A DNA stretch of 64,000 bases from Escherichia coli (GCF_036503815.1 NZ_AP027764.1:992001-1056000), one strand, 5' to 3'. Positions 8,239 to 18,746 are shown, counted from the first letter of the stretch. Numbers and translations: made by a program. The notes: a model not told the origin generated them from the letters alone.

Positions 8239-9468
8239 TTAGCTAAAGAACATTACCGATACGCACAGGATACCCACGATCAGCGTAATCAGATTTCCGA
8301 TAGAACGCCAGGGTTTAAGCGCCGGGATGAGATATGTTGACAGCGTAGGCATGATGAAAAGTATCATGGCAATGAGCGGGCCGCTGATCGCGTAAATCAT
8401 CGAAATCGCGTTCGGGTTAATGCAACAAACAAAGAAGGTAATGAGCGATACCAACATAATTGATAGTGCGCGGTTAAATGCACGACTTTTCTTTACACCA
8501 ACCTGCTGTAGTGTTGTTTTGACGACCTCCGTGGCACCTTCAATAACGCCAAAGTACGTACCCAGGAATGATTTCGACATCGCAACTACTGCGACAATAA
8601 TCCCGGAAATTGACAACCATGCTGGGGCGTTCGGCAGCATAGAAAGCGCCGATAAAATGGTAACCCCTTCTTCTTTAGCCGCTTCAATATACGAAGGTGG
8701 AATAGAAAGCAGGCAGCTAAAGACAAAGAACAGTACACTTATGCAGATGATGAGATAAGCGACTTTCATAATTTTTTTGCATTTATCCATAGCGTGTTCG
8801 CCATATTTTTCACGTCTGTCTATGGCAAACGTAGAAATAATGGGCGTATGGCTAAAGGCGAAAACCATCACGGGAATCGATATCCATATCTGGTGAAGGG
8901 TATTCTGATTGAACTCTACCTGGGTAGTTAATAGATCAGGTTGCCAACTACCGACCAGGTAAATAGATAGAAATAGGAAATAGGCAATCAATGGGAATAC
9001 CAAAAATCCCATTACCCGAATAGTGGCATGGCGTCCCATCAGAAAAATGAGATTCAGGATTAATACAACACCCAGACTCACCAACATACGGATGCGAAGA
9101 TCAATAACCATATGCTTTGCCAGCTGTTCCGTAAGTGAGTTGGTAATTGCCACGGCATATATCAACACGACGACAAAAAAGGCGATGAAGTACAGCGTGG
9201 TAATCAGATTACCAATCTTCTTGCCATAGTAGTGTGTTACCGCGCCCGTTATCCCTTCACCTGCTGATGTTTTTGATGAGAGGATGAATTGGCATAAGGC
9301 TTTATGTGGCCAATATGTTAAAGGCCAGGCGACCAGAGCAGTAATAAACAGGACCACAGCCCCTGCCGAACCTAACTGAATAGGAAGGAAGAGCGTGCCT
9401 GCACCAACGGCTGTGCCGTAGAGCGCGAAACTCCACAGAGTTTCTTCTTTTGACCAAATATTAGACAT
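8239..9468 (-). CDS. yqeG: YqeG, HAAAP-family amino-acid transporter
   Basis: 409 residues with about 11 membrane helices, starting with SFALYGTAVGAGTLFLPIQL, the signature first helix of the SdaC/TdcC hydroxy/aromatic amino-acid permease family. Serine or threonine transport is the likely role from family membership; the substrate is not readable from the sequence. It is an inner-membrane protein, divergent from yqeF across about 250 bp. Length equals K-12 YqeG, and codon use is backbone-like, unlike the ETT2 genes beside it. Confidence 0.92.
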   Translation of the reverse strand: MSNIWSKEETLWSFALYGTAVGAGTLFLPIQLGSAGAVVLFITALVAWPLTYWPHKALCQFILSSKTSAGEGITGAVTHYYGKKIGNLITTLYFIAFFVVVLIYAVAITNSLTEQLAKHMVIDLRIRMLVSLGVVLILNLIFLMGRHATIRVMGFLVFPLIAYFLFLSIYLVGSWQPDLLTTQVEFNQNTLHQIWISIPVMVFAFSHTPIISTFAIDRREKYGEHAMDKCKKIMKVAYLIICISVLFFVFSCLLSIPPSYIEAAKEEGVTILSALSMLPNAPAWLSISGIIVAVVAMSKSFLGTYFGVIEGATEVVKTTLQQVGVKKSRAFNRALSIMLVSLITFFVCCINPNAISMIYAISGPLIAMILFIMPTLSTYLIPALKPWRSIGNLITLIVGILCVSVMFFS

Positions 9469-9722
9469 TATCTGAACGTATCATCTACAAATTAAACAAA
9501 ATGGAGGGCAATTTACCATAAACCAGGTTAAGTATGGGAGATTAACGACCTTTCTACCTCTCTATTGGTGGGTTAGTGGTTGCAAACCTTACGTGCCAGT
9601 TATGTCTCTGACTGCTGGTCAGGCGTATTTCCTTTGTGATAAAAATCACTTTTTTTAAACAATTAAGATAACTGTAATTAACAATCATTTACTATTGCAC
9701 TGTTAATTGGTGCGAGGTTGTG

Positions 9723-10904
9723 ATGAAAGACGTTGTGATTGTCGGGGCGTTACGGACACCTATCGGCTGTTTTCGTGGTGCGTTAGCGGGTCATTCCGCC
9801 GTGGAACTTGGCAGCCTGGTCGTGAAAGCGTTAATAGAACGTACCGGTGTTTCTGCATATGCGGTGGATGAAGTGATTCTTGGTCAGGTGTTGACTGCAG
9901 GGGCAGGGCAGAATCCGGCAAGGCAATCGGCTATTAAAGGTGGTCTTCCTAACAGCGTTTCTGCAATCACTATTAATGACGTTTGCGGTTCCGGGCTTAA
10001 AGCACTGCATCTGGCTACTCAGGCGATCCAGTGTGGCGAGGCGGATATTGTCATCGCCGGTGGCCAGGAAAACATGAGCCGCGCACCACACGTTCTTACA
10101 GATAGCCGCACCGGTGCACAGCTTGGCAATAGCCAGTTGGTTGATAGTCTGGTGCATGACGGCTTGTGGGATGCCTTCAATGATTATCATATTGGTGTCA
10201 CCGCCGAAAATCTGGCTCGCGAATATGGCATCAGCCGTCAGTTGCAGGATGCTTACGCACTTAGCTCGCAACAAAAAGCGCGAGCGGCGATTGACGCCGG
10301 ACGATTTAAAGATGAAATCGTCCCGGTAATGACCCAAAGTAACGGTCAGGCGTTGGTTGTTGATACCGATGAACAGCCACGCACTGACGCCAGTGCAGAA
10401 GGCTTGGCCCGTTTAAATCCTTCATTTGATAGTCTCGGTTCTGTGACAGCGGGTAATGCATCATCCATAAACGATGGCGCAGCTGCGGTAATGATGATGA
10501 GCGAAGCCAAAGCGCGAGCGTTGAATTTACCCGTGCTTGCCCGCATTCGCGCATTTGCCAGCGTTGGTGTAGATCCGGCATTAATGGGCATTGCGCCGGT
10601 GTATGCGACACGCCGTTGCCTGGAACGTGTCGGCTGGCAGTTGGCTGATGTCGATCTTATTGAGGCTAATGAAGCGTTTGCTGCTCAGGCGCTTTCGGTT
10701 GGCAAGATGCTTGAATGGGATGAGCGTCGGGTCAATGTTAATGGTGGCGCGATCGCGCTCGGTCACCCAATAGGCGCGTCCGGTTGCCGAATCCTGGTTT
10801 CTCTGGTTCATGAAATGGTGAAACGTAATGCCCGCAAAGGACTGGCTACGCTTTGTATCGGCGGGGGCCAGGGCGTGGCATTGACCATTGAACGTGACGA
10901 ATAG
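9723..10904 (+). CDS. yqeF: YqeF, acetyl-CoA acetyltransferase (thiolase)
   Basis: 393 residues. The ATG at 9723 follows GAGG by five bases; the GTG three bases earlier is not needed. All thiolase catalytic elements are present: Cys88 in NDVCGSGLKA (acyl acceptor), His348 in GHPIGASG and Cys378 in CIGGGQG. It resembles AtoB, which condenses or cleaves acetoacetyl-CoA. Its role in E. coli is not clear, and no partner beta-oxidation gene lies nearby. It is divergent from yqeG and transcribed toward kduI. Confidence 0.93.
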   Translation: MKDVVIVGALRTPIGCFRGALAGHSAVELGSLVVKALIERTGVSAYAVDEVILGQVLTAGAGQNPARQSAIKGGLPNSVSAITINDVCGSGLKALHLATQAIQCGEADIVIAGGQENMSRAPHVLTDSRTGAQLGNSQLVDSLVHDGLWDAFNDYHIGVTAENLAREYGISRQLQDAYALSSQQKARAAIDAGRFKDEIVPVMTQSNGQALVVDTDEQPRTDASAEGLARLNPSFDSLGSVTAGNASSINDGAAAVMMMSEAKARALNLPVLARIRAFASVGVDPALMGIAPVYATRRCLERVGWQLADVDLIEANEAFAAQALSVGKMLEWDERRVNVNGGAIALGHPIGASGCRILVSLVHEMVKRNARKGLATLCIGGGQGVALTIERDE

Positions 10905-11058
10905 CTCTGCATTTCCTCCTTACCGATAAATATCAGCCGTCATTAATCTGTTGAATAATGGTGGCTGGCGAGTCGACATACATTTTCAGGGCTCCCTGAT
11001 TTTTCCATTCTCATGACATATTCGTGATCGACACTGCACTTTTTTCAGTCCTTACCTT

Positions 11059-11081
11059 AAAAGTGAAACATTGTTTTATTT
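11059..11081. promoter_or_regulatory. Candidate KdgR operator upstream of kduI
   Basis: The sequence tgaaacattgttttattt, with flanking A bases, matches my recollection of the KdgR box (near-palindromic GAAACA..TGTTTY). It lies about 110 bp before kduI, which fits the known KdgR control of ketouronate genes. Confidence 0.55.
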
Positions 11082-11127
11082 TTAATTGAAAACCCTATCC
11101 CGTGGGCATATCATCCCCTTATAGAGA

Positions 11128-11147
11128 AAACGAAACAGCGTTTCACT
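11128..11147. promoter_or_regulatory. Second palindromic element upstream of kduI
   Basis: GAAAC-AGC-GTTTC is a perfect inverted repeat about 50 bp upstream of the kduI start and resembles the box at 11059-11081. It may be a second KdgR site. Confidence 0.4.
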
Positions 11148-11190
11148 ATCGTTTTCTATTTTCACGCTTCACTGATTATCGGAGGTTGAT

Positions 11191-12027
11191 GTGGACGTAA
11201 GACAGAGCATCCACAGTGCGCATGCAAAAACGCTGGATACCCAGGGGTTGCGCAATGAATTTTTGGTTGAAAAGGTATTTGTCGCCGATGAGTACACCAT
11301 GGTTTACAGCCACATTGACCGTATTATTGTTGGCGGCATTATGCCGGTAACTAAAACGGTTTCCGTTGGCGGGGAAGTTGGTAAACAACTCGGGGTAAGC
11401 TATTTCCTGGAACGTCGCGAGCTAGGTGTTATCAATATTGGCGGTGCCGGTACGATTACCGTCGATGGTCAATGCTATGAAATCGGTCACCGCGAAGCCC
11501 TGTATGTTGGTAAAGGCGCAAAAGAAGTTGTCTTTGCCAGTATTGATACCGCTACTCCGGCGAAGTTTTATTACAATTGCGCACCTGCGCATACGACGTA
11601 TCCCACCAAAAAAGTCACACCGGACGAAGTATCTCCAGTCACGTTAGGCGATAACCTCACCAGCAACCGTCGCACGATTAACAAATATTTTGTTCCGGAT
11701 GTGCTGGAAACCTGCCAATTGAGTATGGGGCTGACGGAGCTGGCTCCGGGTAACTTGTGGAACACCATGCCGTGTCACACCCACGAGCGCCGGATGGAAG
11801 TTTATTTCTATTTCAATATGGATGATGACGCCTGCGTTTTCCACATGATGGGGCAGCCGCAAGAAACGCGTCATATTGTGATGCATAACGAGCAGGCGGT
11901 GATCTCCCCGAGCTGGTCGATCCATTCCGGTGTCGGAACCAAAGCTTATACCTTTATCTGGGGCATGGTCGGTGAAAACCAGGTCTTTGATGATATGGAC
12001 CATGTGGCCGTTAAAGATTTGCGCTAG
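11191..12027 (+). CDS. kduI: KduI, 5-keto-4-deoxyuronate isomerase
   Basis: 278 residues, GTG start with GGAGG five bases upstream. It is a cupin enzyme that converts 5-keto-4-deoxyuronate to 2,5-diketo-3-deoxygluconate in pectin and hexuronate breakdown. The zinc ligands His196, His198, Glu203 and His245 are all present (CHTHERRME and SIHSG). It is followed 29 bp later by kduD, which does the next step, so the two form an operon, probably under KdgR (see the operators upstream). Confidence 0.97.
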   Translation: MDVRQSIHSAHAKTLDTQGLRNEFLVEKVFVADEYTMVYSHIDRIIVGGIMPVTKTVSVGGEVGKQLGVSYFLERRELGVINIGGAGTITVDGQCYEIGHREALYVGKGAKEVVFASIDTATPAKFYYNCAPAHTTYPTKKVTPDEVSPVTLGDNLTSNRRTINKYFVPDVLETCQLSMGLTELAPGNLWNTMPCHTHERRMEVYFYFNMDDDACVFHMMGQPQETRHIVMHNEQAVISPSWSIHSGVGTKAYTFIWGMVGENQVFDDMDHVAVKDLR

Positions 12028-12056
12028 TTGTGGGCATAAACGAATAAGGTATTGTT

Positions 12057-12818
12057 ATGATTTTAAGTGCATTTTCTCTCGAAGGTAAAGTTGCGGTCGT
12101 CACTGGTTGTGATACTGGACTGGGTCAGGGGATGGCGTTGGGGCTGGCGCAAGCGGGCTGTGACATTGTTGGCATTAACATCGTTGAACCGACTGAAACC
12201 ATCAAGCAGGTCACGGCGCTGGGGCGTCGTTTTTTAAGCCTGACCGCCGATCTGCGAAAGATTGATGGTATTCCTGGACTGCTGGATCGCGCGGTAGCTG
12301 AGTTTGGTCATATTGATATCCTGGTGAATAACGCCGGATTGATTCGGCGCGAAGATGCTCTCGAGTTCAGCGAAAAAGACTGGGACGATGTAATGAACCT
12401 GAATATCAAGAGCGTATTCTTCATGTCTCAGGCAGCGGCGAAACACTTTATCGCACAAGGCAATGGCGGCAAGATTATCAATATCGCGTCAATGCTCTCC
12501 TTCCAGGGCGGGATCCGTGTGCCTTCTTATACCGCATCAAAAAGCGGCGTGATGGGCGTGACGCGATTGATGGCGAATGAATGGGCTAAACACAACATTA
12601 ATGTTAATGCGATAGCTCCGGGTTACATGGCGACCAACAATACTCAACAACTACGGGCAGATGAACAACGTAGCGCGGAAATTCTCGACCGCATTCCAGC
12701 TGGCCGTTGGGGACTGCCGAGTGACCTGATGGGGCCGGTAGTGTTTCTTGCCTCCAGTGCTTCAGATTATGTGAATGGTTATACCATTGCCGTGGATGGC
12801 GGTTGGCTGGCTCGTTAA
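12057..12818 (+). CDS. kduD: KduD, 2-deoxy-D-gluconate 3-dehydrogenase (SDR)
   Basis: 253 residues, a classical short-chain dehydrogenase. The N-terminal cofactor motif is TGCDTGLGQG, with the NNAG motif near 91-94. The catalytic triad is Ser145, Tyr158 and Lys162 (YTASK). It reduces 2,5-diketo-3-deoxygluconate to 2-keto-3-deoxygluconate, completing the conversion begun by KduI. It is the second gene of kduID and is followed by a clear terminator at 12841. Confidence 0.97.
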   Translation: MILSAFSLEGKVAVVTGCDTGLGQGMALGLAQAGCDIVGINIVEPTETIKQVTALGRRFLSLTADLRKIDGIPGLLDRAVAEFGHIDILVNNAGLIRREDALEFSEKDWDDVMNLNIKSVFFMSQAAAKHFIAQGNGGKIINIASMLSFQGGIRVPSYTASKSGVMGVTRLMANEWAKHNINVNAIAPGYMATNNTQQLRADEQRSAEILDRIPAGRWGLPSDLMGPVVFLASSASDYVNGYTIAVDGGWLAR

Positions 12819-12840
12819 TCCATTCTTCTTACTTTTATGA

Positions 12841-12866
12841 CCCTGCCGCATGGCAGGGTTTTTTAT
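12841..12866 (+). terminator. kduID terminator
   Basis: ccctgcc-gca-tggcaggg hairpin followed by TTTTTT, 22 bp after the kduD stop. Confidence 0.85.
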
Positions 12867-13033
12867 ACCTGTAGATCATCATAATCCATATCATGGTTAT
12901 GAAATAATCCATATCAATTATCAATTAGTGAACTTTATGAATTTTATCTGCTTTAAAATTAGTTGGTTAATAATAATCTCAATAATTCAACTTAATTTGA
13001 AAATTGGAATATCCATCACATAACGACATGTCG

Positions 13034-13071
13034 CAGCAATTTAATCCATATTTATGCTATTTCCGACCTGA
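13034..13071 (+). promoter_or_regulatory. AraC tandem half-sites of the araE promoter
   Basis: CAGC-N7-TCCATA (13034-13050) is followed after 4 bp by a second 17-bp half-site ending TCCGACCTGA (13055-13071). This reproduces the araI1-araI2 arrangement of araBAD, with 21-bp spacing. The second half-site ends in CTGACA, which could serve as the -35 element. It explains arabinose induction of araE. Confidence 0.75.
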
Positions 13072-13132
13072 CACCTGTGTGAATTGTTCACGTATTTTTT
13101 CACTATGTCTTACTCTCTGCTGGCAGGAAAAA

Positions 13133-14551
13133 ATGGTTACTATCAATACGGAATCTGCTTTAACGCCACGTTCTTTGCGGGATACGCGGCGTATGAATAT
13201 GTTTGTTTCGGTAGCTGCTGCGGTCGCAGGATTGTTATTTGGTCTTGATATCGGCGTAATCGCCGGAGCCTTGCCGTTCATTACCGATCACTTTGTGCTG
13301 ACCAGCCGTTTGCAGGAATGGGTGGTTAGTAGCATGATGCTCGGCGCAGCAATTGGTGCGCTATTTAATGGGTGGCTGTCGTTCCGCCTGGGGCGTAAAT
13401 ACAGCCTGATGGCGGGGGCTATCCTTTTTGTGCTCGGTTCGATAGGGTCCGCTTTTGCGACCAGCGTAGAGATGTTAATCGCCGCTCGTGTGGTGCTGGG
13501 CATTGCTGTCGGGATCGCGTCTTACACCGCTCCTCTGTATCTTTCTGAAATGGCAAGTGAAAACGTTCGCGGTAAGATGATCAGTATGTACCAGTTGATG
13601 GTCACACTCGGCATCGTGCTGGCGTTTTTATCCGATACAGCGTTCAGTTATAGCGGTAACTGGCGCGCAATGTTGGGGGTTCTTGCTTTACCAGCAGTCC
13701 TGCTGATTATTCTGGTGGTCTTCCTGCCAAATAGCCCGCGCTGGCTGGCGGAAAAGGGGCGTCATATTGAGGCGGAAGAAGTGTTGCGTATGCTGCGCGA
13801 TACGTCGGAAAAAGCGCGAGAAGAACTCAACGAAATTCGTGAAAGCCTGAAGTTAAAACAGGGCGGTTGGGCTCTGTTTAAGATCAACCGTAACGTCCGT
13901 CGTGCTGTGTTTCTCGGTATGTTGTTGCAGGCGATGCAGCAGTTTACCGGTATGAACATCATCATGTACTACGCGCCGCGTATCTTCAAAATGGCGGGCT
14001 TTACGACCACAGAACAACAGATGATTGCGACTCTGGTCGTAGGGCTGGCCTTTATGTTCGCCACCTTCATTGCGGTCTTTACGGTAGATAAAGCAGGGCG
14101 TAAACCGGCTCTGAAAATTGGTTTCAGCGTGATGGCGTTAGGCACTCTGGTGCTGGGCTATTGCCTGATGCAGTTTGATAACGGTACGGCTTCCAGTGGC
14201 TTGTCCTGGCTCTCTGTTGGCATGACGATGATGTGTATTGCTGGTTATGCGATGAGCGCCGCGCCAGTGGTGTGGATCCTGTGCTCTGAAATTCAGCCGC
14301 TGAAATGCCGCGATTTTGGCATCACCTGCTCAACGACGACAAACTGGGTGTCGAATATGATTATCGGCGCGACCTTCCTGACACTGCTTGATAGCATTGG
14401 CGCTGCCGGTACGTTCTGGCTCTACACTGCGCTGAACATTGCGTTTGTGGGCATCACTTTCTGGCTCATTCCGGAAACTAAAAATGTCACGCTGGAACAT
14501 ATCGAACGCAAACTGATGGCAGGCGAAAAGTTGAGAAATATCGGCGTCTGA
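13133..14551 (+). CDS. araE: AraE, arabinose-proton symporter
   Basis: 472 residues from the ATG at 13133, preceded by AGGA, matching the K-12 N-terminus [12 protein letters not shown]. The longer frame to 13004 would run through the AraC sites. It is a 12-helix major facilitator sugar porter with characteristic motifs: GRKYSL after helix 2, PNSPRWL before the central loop, DKAGRKP in the second half and PETKNVTLE at the end. It imports L-arabinose with H+ at low affinity. It is a single-gene unit with its own terminator at 14558. Confidence 0.97.
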
Positions 14552-14557
14552 TTTCAC

Positions 14558-14590
14558 GGGCCGGATGTGCTGTACATCCGGCCCTTTTTT
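14558..14590 (+). terminator. araE terminator
   Basis: 11-bp perfect stem gggccggatgt / acatccggccc with loop gctgt, followed by six T. Confidence 0.9.
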
Positions 14591-14679
14591 CGTTAATAGA
14601 GATTGGGCACCTGGCCGTTGAGGCGTTTGTCTCGTTCCTTATTCAGCCTTGTTGCGGTAACACACATCAGGAGAGAGGA

Positions 14680-15372
14680 ATGAAAACAATTGGTTTGCTG
14701 GGAGGAATGAGTTGGGAATCCACTATTCCTTATTATCGTCTGATTAATGAAGGTATTAAACAGCGGCTTGGTGGGCTTCACTCTGCGCAAGTGCTGCTAC
14801 ATAGCGTCGATTTTCATGAAATAGAAGAGTGCCAGCGTCGCGGCGAGTGGGACAAAACCGGGGATATTCTGGCTGAGGCGGCGCTTGGCTTACAGCGGGC
14901 GGGCGCAGAAGGCATTGTGTTATGTACCAATACGATGCACAAAGTGGCGGATGCCATTGAGTCTCGTTGCTCTCTGCCTTTCTTACATATAGCGGATGCC
15001 ACTGGACGTGCAATTATCCGGGCTGGGATGACTCGTGTGGCGCTGCTGGGTACACGTTACACCATGGAACAGGATTTTTATCGCGGGCGGCTGACGGAAC
15101 AATTTTCCATCAACTGTCTCATTCCTGAAGCGGATGAACGGGCAAAAATTAATCAGATTATTTTTGAAGAACTGTGTCTGGGGCAATTTACCGAAGCGTC
15201 ACGCGCTTATTATGCGCAAGTGATTGCTCGCCTTGCAGAACAGGGCGCACAGGGCGTCATTTTTGGCTGCACAGAAATTGGTTTACTGGTGCCAGAAGAG
15301 CGCAGTGTTCTGCCTGTGTTTGATACCGCGGCGATCCATGCCGAGGATGCTGTCGCTTTTATGCTGTCGTAG
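14680..15372 (+). CDS. ygeA: YgeA, broad-specificity amino-acid racemase
   Basis: 230 residues, Asp/Glu racemase fold, PLP-independent. The second catalytic Cys is Cys197 (FGCTEIG). The first catalytic position is Thr83 (CTNTMH) where most family members have Cys in CNT, a known peculiarity of the E. coli protein. It interconverts L- and D-forms of several amino acids, probably supplying D-amino acids or recycling them. The ribosome site is GAGAGGA. Its 3' end overlaps convergent lysR by 14 bp. Confidence 0.94.
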
Positions 15373-16294
15373 CTGACGACAAAATAGCGTCAAGAGAAGT
15401 GACCAGTTTCGGTAATCCCGCTTGTAAATGCTCACTAAACGCCTGAACCAGCGCTGATGACGGGCGGTGCAGGGGGCGGATCAGGCTGACGGTGAACGGA
15501 ACCGCAATACTGAACCGCCGCACTACTAAACCGCTTGCCGCATAATCCAGTGCGGTGAGCGGGTTAACCACCGAAACACCTACCCCCGCCCGTACCATTG
15601 CGCAGACTGACGCGGCGCTGTGGGTTTCTACGATCATGCGTCGTTTAACCTGATTCTCAGTAAACAATTGATCCAGCAACTGGCGATAGCTGTCAGTACG
15701 GGAAAGGCTGATGTAGTTCTCACCCTGAAAATCATCCGGCGTTAATACCTTTTTTACCGCCAGCGGATGACCCGGAGGTAACACACACACTTCATCTAAA
15801 GAGAGTAATTCGGTACGTTCTGTTCCCGCAGGCGTATGGAGCGTTTCAGTGAGTCCTAAATCATGACGCTGGGCCGAGAGCCACTCTTCAAGTAGCGGTG
15901 ACTCCTGCGGCACGATATTTAAGCTGACATCGGGATAACGTGCCAGAAAGGGTTGCAGGAGCTGCGGTAAAAAAGATTGCGAAAAGACCGGCAGGCAGGC
16001 AATAGACAGTTCTCCCTGGCGAAACTCGCGCAGACTTTCTGCGGCACTGACAATGCGATCCAGTCCGTACCAGGATCGTTGCACTTCTTCAAACAGACGC
16101 AGTCCTTGCACGGTAGGATGTAATCGTCCACGTATGCGCTCAAACAATTTCAGCCCGATCACCTTCTCAAAGCGCGCCAGTTCGCGGCTGACGGTTGGCT
16201 GTGAGGTGTGTAGCAGGTGTGCCGCCTCAGTCAGGCTTCCGGCGGTCATTACCGCATGAAAAATTTCAATATGACGTAAGTTAACGGCGGCCAT
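15359..16294 (-). CDS. lysR: LysR, activator of lysA
   Basis: 311 residues, founding member of the LysR family. The N-terminal winged HTH occupies residues 4-62 ([20 protein letters not shown]), and the effector domain covers the rest, binding diaminopimelate or lysine. It activates divergent lysA from the 121-bp shared promoter region and represses itself. Length matches K-12. Its stop region overlaps the ygeA 3' end. Confidence 0.97.
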
Positions 16295-16415
16295 TAGCGC
16301 TCTCTCGCAATCCGGTAATCCATATCATTTTTGCATAGACTCGACATAAATCGATATTTTTTATTCTTTTTATGATGTGGCGTAATCATAAAAAAGCACT
16401 TATCTGGAGTTTGTT
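16295..16415. promoter_or_regulatory. lysR-lysA divergent promoter region
   Basis: 121 bp between divergent start codons, AT-rich around 16340-16400, where LysR is expected to bind. I cannot define the LysR box precisely. Confidence 0.6.
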
Positions 16416-17678
16416 ATGCCACATTCACTGTTCAGCACCGATACCGACCTCACCGCCGAAAATCTGCTGCGTTTGCCCGCAGAATTTGGCTGCCCGGTGT
16501 GGGTCTACGATGCGCAAATTATTCGTCGGCAGATTGCAGCGCTGAAACAGTTTGATGTGGTGCGCTTTGCACAGAAAGCCTGTTCCAATATTCATATTTT
16601 GCGCTTAATGCGTGAGCAGGGCGTAAAAGTGGATTCCGTCTCGTTAGGCGAAATAGAGCGTGCACTGGTGGCGGGTTACAATCCGCAAACGCACCCCGAT
16701 GATATTGTTTTTACGGCAGATGTTATCGATCAGGCGACGCTTGAACGCGTCAGTGAATTGCAAATTCCGGTGAATGCGGGTTCTGTTGATATGCTCGACC
16801 AACTGGGTCAGGTTTCGCCAGGGCATCGGGTATGGCTGCGTGTTAATCCGGGGTTTGGTCACGGGCATAGCCAAAAAACCAATACCGGTGGCGAAAACAG
16901 CAAGCACGGTATCTGGTACACCGATCTGCCCGCCGCACTGGACGTGATACAACGTCATCATCTACAGCTGGTCGGCATTCACATGCACATTGGTTCTGGC
17001 GTTGATTATGCCCATCTGGAACAGGTATGTGGTGCTATGGTGCGTCAGGTCCTCGAATTCGGTCAGGATTTACAGGCTATTTCTGCGGGCGGTGGGCTTT
17101 CTATTCCTTATCAACAGGGTGAAGAGGCGGTTGATACCGAACATTATTATGGTCTGTGGAATGCCGCGCGTGAGCAAATCGCCCGCCATTTGGGCCATCC
17201 TGTGAAACTGGAAATTGAACCGGGTCGCTTTCTGGTAGCGCAGGCTGGCGTATTAATTACTCAAGTGCGGAGCGTCAAACAAATGGGTAGCCGCCACTTT
17301 GTGCTGGTTGATGCCGGGTTCAACGATCTGATGCGCCCGGCAATGTACGGTAGTTACCACCATATCAGTGCCCTGGCATCTGATGGTCGTTCTCTGGAAC
17401 ACGCACCAACGGTGGAAACCGTCGTCGCCGGACCGTTATGTGAATCGGGCGATGTCTTTACCCAGCAGGAAGGGGGAAATGTCGAAACCCGCGCCTTGCC
17501 GGAAGTGAAGGCGGGTGATTATCTGGTACTGCATGATACGGGGGCATATGGCGCATCAATGTCATCCAACTACAACAGCCGTCCGCTGTTACCAGAAGTT
17601 CTGTTTGATAATGGTCAGGCGCGGTTGATTCGCCGTCGCCAGACCATTGAAGAATTACTGGCGCTGGAATTGCTTTAA
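16416..17678 (+). CDS. lysA: LysA, diaminopimelate decarboxylase
   Basis: 420 residues. It is a fold-III PLP enzyme catalysing the last step of lysine synthesis, meso-DAP to L-lysine plus CO2. The PLP lysine is Lys54 (RFAQKACSN). HMHIGSG, the EPGR motif (EIEPGRFLV) and the GPLCESGDV active-site Cys of the partner subunit are all present. SD TGGAG is upstream. It is induced by LysR. Its 3' end is only 6 bp from the convergent galR stop. Confidence 0.97.
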   Translation: MPHSLFSTDTDLTAENLLRLPAEFGCPVWVYDAQIIRRQIAALKQFDVVRFAQKACSNIHILRLMREQGVKVDSVSLGEIERALVAGYNPQTHPDDIVFTADVIDQATLERVSELQIPVNAGSVDMLDQLGQVSPGHRVWLRVNPGFGHGHSQKTNTGGENSKHGIWYTDLPAALDVIQRHHLQLVGIHMHIGSGVDYAHLEQVCGAMVRQVLEFGQDLQAISAGGGLSIPYQQGEEAVDTEHYYGLWNAAREQIARHLGHPVKLEIEPGRFLVAQAGVLITQVRSVKQMGSRHFVLVDAGFNDLMRPAMYGSYHHISALASDGRSLEHAPTVETVVAGPLCESGDVFTQQEGGNVETRALPEVKAGDYLVLHDTGAYGASMSSNYNSRPLLPEVLFDNGQARLIRRRQTIEELLALELL

Positions 17679-17684
17679 CTGCGG

Positions 17685-18716
17685 TTAGTCGCTGGTTGCA
17701 TGATGACTTGCCTCCAGCGACGGAGTTGACACTGAATGGCGACGTACCAGCGTCGGACTAAAGACATTAGTGATTTCCGGGAGAGGGCGATTATCAGCCA
17801 GCGCCAAAGCCAGTTCGGCAGCCTGGGTCGCCATCGTCACGATTGGGTAACGCACGGTGGTCAGACGCGGGCGCACATAGCGTGACACCAGCACATCATC
17901 AAAGCCAATTAACGAAATCTCACCCGGTACTTCAATACCATTATCATTGAGAACGCCCATCGCACCCGCTGCCATTGAATCGTTATAACAGGCTACCGCA
18001 GTGAAATTCCTTCCGCGTCCCAAAAGCTCGGTCATTGCCTGTTCGCCGCCGCTTTCGTCCGGTTCGCCAAACGTCACCAGCCGATCATTGGCCGGAATCC
18101 CACTTTCAGCGAGGGCATCGTAATAACCCTGCAGACGATCTTCGGCGTCAGAAATAGAGTGGTTAGAGCACAGATAACCAATGCGGGTATGACCTTGTTG
18201 AATTAGATGACGCGTTGCCAGCCAGGCACCGTAACGGTCGTCCAGAGCAATACAACGGTTTTCAAAGCCAGGCAGGATGCGGTTGATCAGCACCATACCG
18301 GGCATTTGTTTCATTAATGAGGCTAAGTCGGCATCCGGGATCATTTTGGCATGGACGACCAGCGCAGCGCAGCGATGGCGGATCAGTTGCTCAATGGCCT
18401 GACGCTCTTTTTGCTCGTTGTGGTAACCGTTGCCAATCAATAAAAAATTACCAGTGTGATAAGCCACCTGTTCGACCGCTTTCACCATTGCACCGAAAAA
18501 CGGATCGGAAACATCACCAACGACCAGACCGACCGTTTCAGTGGTCTGTTGCGCCAGCGCACGGGCGTTGGCGTTCGGGTGATAATTAAGAGACTCCATT
18601 GCACTATGCACAGCCAGCCGGGAGGCTTCGCTGGCTTTGGGTGAATTATTAATGACGCGGGAAACGGTGGCGACTGAAACGCCTGCCAGTCGGGCTACAT
18701 CCTTTATGGTCGCCAT
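17685..18716 (-). CDS. galR: GalR, galactose repressor
   Basis: 343 residues, LacI/GalR family. The N-terminal HTH is IKDVARLAGVSVATVSRVIN, followed by the hinge helix and a periplasmic-binding-protein-like effector domain that binds galactose. It represses galETKM, galP and mgl together with GalS. A GalR-type palindrome lies just upstream (18731-18746), consistent with autoregulation. Confidence 0.97.
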   Translation of the reverse strand: MATIKDVARLAGVSVATVSRVINNSPKASEASRLAVHSAMESLNYHPNANARALAQQTTETVGLVVGDVSDPFFGAMVKAVEQVAYHTGNFLLIGNGYHNEQKERQAIEQLIRHRCAALVVHAKMIPDADLASLMKQMPGMVLINRILPGFENRCIALDDRYGAWLATRHLIQQGHTRIGYLCSNHSISDAEDRLQGYYDALAESGIPANDRLVTFGEPDESGGEQAMTELLGRGRNFTAVACYNDSMAAGAMGVLNDNGIEVPGEISLIGFDDVLVSRYVRPRLTTVRYPIVTMATQAAELALALADNRPLPEITNVFSPTLVRRHSVSTPSLEASHHATSD

Positions 18717-18730
18717 GAAAATACCTTAGT

Positions 18731-18746
18731 GGGTAAACGCTTACAT
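18731..18746. promoter_or_regulatory. GalR/GalS operator at the galR promoter
   Basis: GGGTAAACGCTTACAT fits the gal operator consensus GTGKAANCGNTTACMC with one mismatch at each end, 15 bp upstream of the galR start codon. Confidence 0.65.

Larger units (their letters stand above)
12819..13132. other. kduD-araE intergenic region
   Basis: 314 bp holding the kduD terminator, an AT-rich upstream part, a possible CRP half-site (TCACA, 13017-13021) and the AraC sites of araE. An in-frame extension of araE to 13004 crosses these operators and is not used. Confidence 0.65.

Noticed and set aside
13004..13132. Longer araE start
   Set aside because: It runs across the AraC half-sites; the ATG at 13133 has a ribosome site and the known N-terminus.
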